NCBI RefSeq assembly: GCF_022414595.1
Contig: NZ_JADWYO010000055.1
Span: 1-42,768 of the forward strand
DNA from: Streptomyces sp. MUM 203J
GTDB lineage: Bacteria; Actinomycetota; Actinomycetes; Streptomycetales; Streptomycetaceae
Reading direction: 5' to 3'
Length of the DNA stretch: 42,768 bases
Of this stretch, positions 41,185 to 42,768 are shown in pieces. Numbering within the stretch: the first letter of the stretch is position 1; each line of letters begins with the position of its first letter. The translations under genes were made by a program, and so were the position numbers. The notes under the pieces were generated by a model. That model had not been told where the DNA came from, did no database searches, and worked only from the letters and a program-made list of their open reading frames with translations.

Positions 41185-42768
41185 CTCGGGTGGCGGAGAT
41201 CCCGGGAGGCGGGGCCGGGGCGCGCCGCGGTGACATCGCGATCGTGGGGATGGCCTGCCGGTTCCCCGGGGCACGCGATGTGAACCAGTACTGGAGGCTG
41301 CTGACGGACCCCCGGCCGCAGTTCGCCGCCGTGCCGGACTCGCGGTGGCGCAGTGCCGGGTTCCTCAGCGACGACCTGCGCGACGCGACCGCGGCGTACA
41401 CGGACACGATGGCGCTGCTGCCGGAGGTGGGCCACTTCGACGCGGCGCACTACGGCATTCCGCCGCGGCGGGCCCGGGCGATGGACCCGCAGCACCGGCT
41501 GCTGATCGACCTCGCGCGGGAGGCGATCCAGGACGCGGGCTGGGAGGCGGAGGGCTTCGACCGCGAGGAGACCTCGGTGATCACCTCCCTCACCGAGAGC
41601 GGCTATCGCGAGATCAGCACCCTGCCGATACGGATGCGCCAGCTGGCGGGCGGCGAGTTCGGCGCGCGGCCGTCCGACTCCCGGTGGCGGACAGCGGTGC
41701 GGGCGGTGGACCGGCTGCACGGCAGCTCCGTGGCCGGGCTGCTGCTCAACATGGGCCCGAGTGCGGTCAGTTCGGTGTTCGATCTGCACGGGGAGAGCTA
41801 TGCGCTGGACGCGGCGTGTTCGGGCGGACTCATGGCCGTGGCCAACGCGGTGTCCGCGCTGCGCGCGGGCCGGTGCCGGATCGCCGTCGCCGGGGGCGCC
41901 CAACTGATCCTGACTCCCGACCTGCTGGTGGGGCTGTGCCGGGTCGGCGCCATCTCGCGGAGCGGACGGTGCCTGCCGTTCGGGGCGGAGGCCGACGGCT
42001 TCGTGCTGGGCGAGGGCGCAGGGATGCTGGTGCTGCGGCCCCTGTCCGACGCGCTGGCGGCGGGCGACCGGGTCTACGCCGTGGTACGAGGCGTGGGAAC
42101 GGCCAATGACGGGACCGTCCAGGGGGGAATGCACCCCCAGGCGTCCGGTCAGCTCCGCGCGCTGCGCCGCGCATACCGGGACGCGGGCCTGCCCCCGGAC
42201 GCGGTGGGACTCCTGGAGGCCCACGGCACGGGCACCACGGTCGGTGACCCGGTCGAGCTGGACGTCCTGCGGGAACTGCGCGGCGAGCACGCCGCCCCCG
42301 CCTTTCTGGGCGCGGTGAAGGCGGTGGTCGGCCACTCGCTGAACGCGGCGGGGCTGGCGGGCCTCATCAAGTCGGTCCTGGCCGTGCAGCGGGGGGTGGT
42401 CCCGCCGCAGCCGGAATTCGGCCTGTCGGCCCACCCCGCGCTCGACGCGGCGGGGCTGACCGTCCCGACCGCCGCGGTGCGCTGGCCGGAGACCGGGCAG
42501 CCTCGCCGGGCGGGGGTGAGCGCCTTCGGCTTCGGCGGCACGGGAGTCCACCTGGTGGTGGAGGAGGCCGTGACGGCGGTGGGCGGTTGGGGGGTGACCG
42601 GGCCGGTGGCGGCCGGCGCGGTGCCGTCGGGCGTCCCGGCGCCGAGGGCCGCCGCACCGGTCGCCCCGGCATCGGCGGCCACCTCGACGACCGCCCCGAC
42701 ACCGGCCGTACCGGCCGTCACCGGCCCGGCCGTCCCGGAGGCGTCCGCCACGCCGCCGGCTTCCCCTG
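41181..42768 (+). CDS. Type I polyketide synthase-like ketosynthase, 3' end outside window
   Basis: At least 529 residues, open to the end of the window. The GTG start overlaps the epimerase stop by four bases. After 17 residues the KS domain begins with GDIAIVGMACRFPGARDVNQYWRLL (split: GDIAIVGMACRFPG, then NQYWRLL). Catalytic residues are C213 in DAACSGG, H348 in EAHGTGTTVGDP and H385 in VVGHSLNAAGLAG; K380 precedes. PVVRWPE and AGVSAFGFGGTGVHLVV close the domain near residue 460. An Ala/Pro/Thr-rich linker follows, as before a further domain. Type I KS domains condense malonyl units. The DAACSGG active-site sequence differs from the common DTACSSS. No AT, ACP or KR is in view, so module or stand-alone nature is unknown. 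Confidence 0.88.
   Translation, partial: MTRVAEIPGGGAGARRGDIAIVGMACRFPGARDVNQYWRLLTDPRPQFAAVPDSRWRSAGFLSDDLRDATAAYTDTMALLPEVGHFDAAHYGIPPRRARAMDPQHRLLIDLAREAIQDAGWEAEGFDREETSVITSLTESGYREISTLPIRMRQLAGGEFGARPSDSRWRTAVRAVDRLHGSSVAGLLLNMGPSAVSSVFDLHGESYALDAACSGGLMAVANAVSALRAGRCRIAVAGGAQLILTPDLLVGLCRVGAISRSGRCLPFGAEADGFVLGEGAGMLVLRPLSDALAAGDRVYAVVRGVGTANDGTVQGGMHPQASGQLRALRRAYRDAGLPPDAVGLLEAHGTGTTVGDPVELDVLRELRGEHAAPAFLGAVKAVVGHSLNAAGLAGLIKSVLAVQRGVVPPQPEFGLSAHPALDAAGLTVPTAAVRWPETGQPRRAGVSAFGFGGTGVHLVVEEAVTAVGGWGVTGPVAAGAVPSGVPAPRAAAPVAPASAATSTTAPTPAVPAVTGPAVPEASATPPASP

Noticed and set aside
1..42768. tRNA, rRNA, CRISPR arrays and intact insertion sequences
   Set aside because: None was recognised by eye. 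A dedicated covariance-model or terminal-repeat search would be needed to exclude small RNAs.

Overview
The window is very GC-rich, with strong third-position G/C bias, GTG starts, and GGAGG or TANNNT-type starts. It carries gene families typical of streptomycetes: a SARP/NB-ARC/TPR regulator, helix-turn-helix/DUF5753 plus DUF397 pairs, DUF4429, DUF6153-like, GPP34, and a fused FbiC (coenzyme F420). I read it as chromosomal DNA from Streptomyces or a close relative. No rRNA, tRNA, CRISPR array or intact insertion sequence was seen.

Layout. 1-2.1 kb: 3' end of a PQQ beta-propeller protein (probably the sensor part of a Ser/Thr kinase) and a small secreted protein. 2.1-6.3 kb: a minus-strand SARP-NB-ARC-TPR regulator, followed on the same strand by a 77-aa gene carrying two identical copies of the decapeptide DHHMPAPPQD; a pentapeptide-repeat protein lies divergently. 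6.4-10.6 kb: a 2OG-Fe(II) oxygenase with a Gly/Arg-rich N-terminal tail, a Thr/Ser dehydratase-like PLP enzyme, a DUF6153-like protein, a His-rich membrane protein and a PaaI-type thioesterase. 10.6-11.4 kb: no convincing gene. 11.4-14.8 kb: a HelD-like UvrD-superfamily helicase with an unusual C-terminal extension of about 400 residues. 15-18.5 kb: an APC permease, a cupin, DUF4429-SHOCT and a small protein.

18.6-25.6 kb is accessory in character: a DUF5753/DUF397 pair, a tandem GNAT, a possible 22-aa peptide, a secreted protein whose signal peptide is out of frame, a lipoprotein, a frameshifted GyrB-like ATPase gene, an antibiotic-biosynthesis-type monooxygenase with an IclR regulator, an SMI1/KNR4 protein, and a TetR regulator with a 30-bp perfect palindromic operator and a coupled membrane protein. 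25.8-31.6 kb: a DUF3592-like membrane protein, an F420-dependent oxidoreductase beside fbiC, and an ADP-ribosylglycohydrolase homologue without its metal-binding aspartates. 31.8-34.2 kb: a second DUF397/DUF5753 pair and a GPP34 protein. 34.4-40.1 kb: a D,D-carboxypeptidase with a cytoplasmic disordered region of about 620 residues, a GT-C-like membrane protein and a lipoprotein. 40.2 kb to the end: an NAD-dependent epimerase translationally coupled to a beta-ketoacyl synthase that runs off the window.

The most interesting units are the TPR regulator with its repeat peptide (possible peptide signalling), the extended HelD-like helicase, the metal-ligand-less ADP-ribosylglycohydrolase, and the edge ketosynthase gene. 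All functional statements come from reading motifs; no database search was possible.
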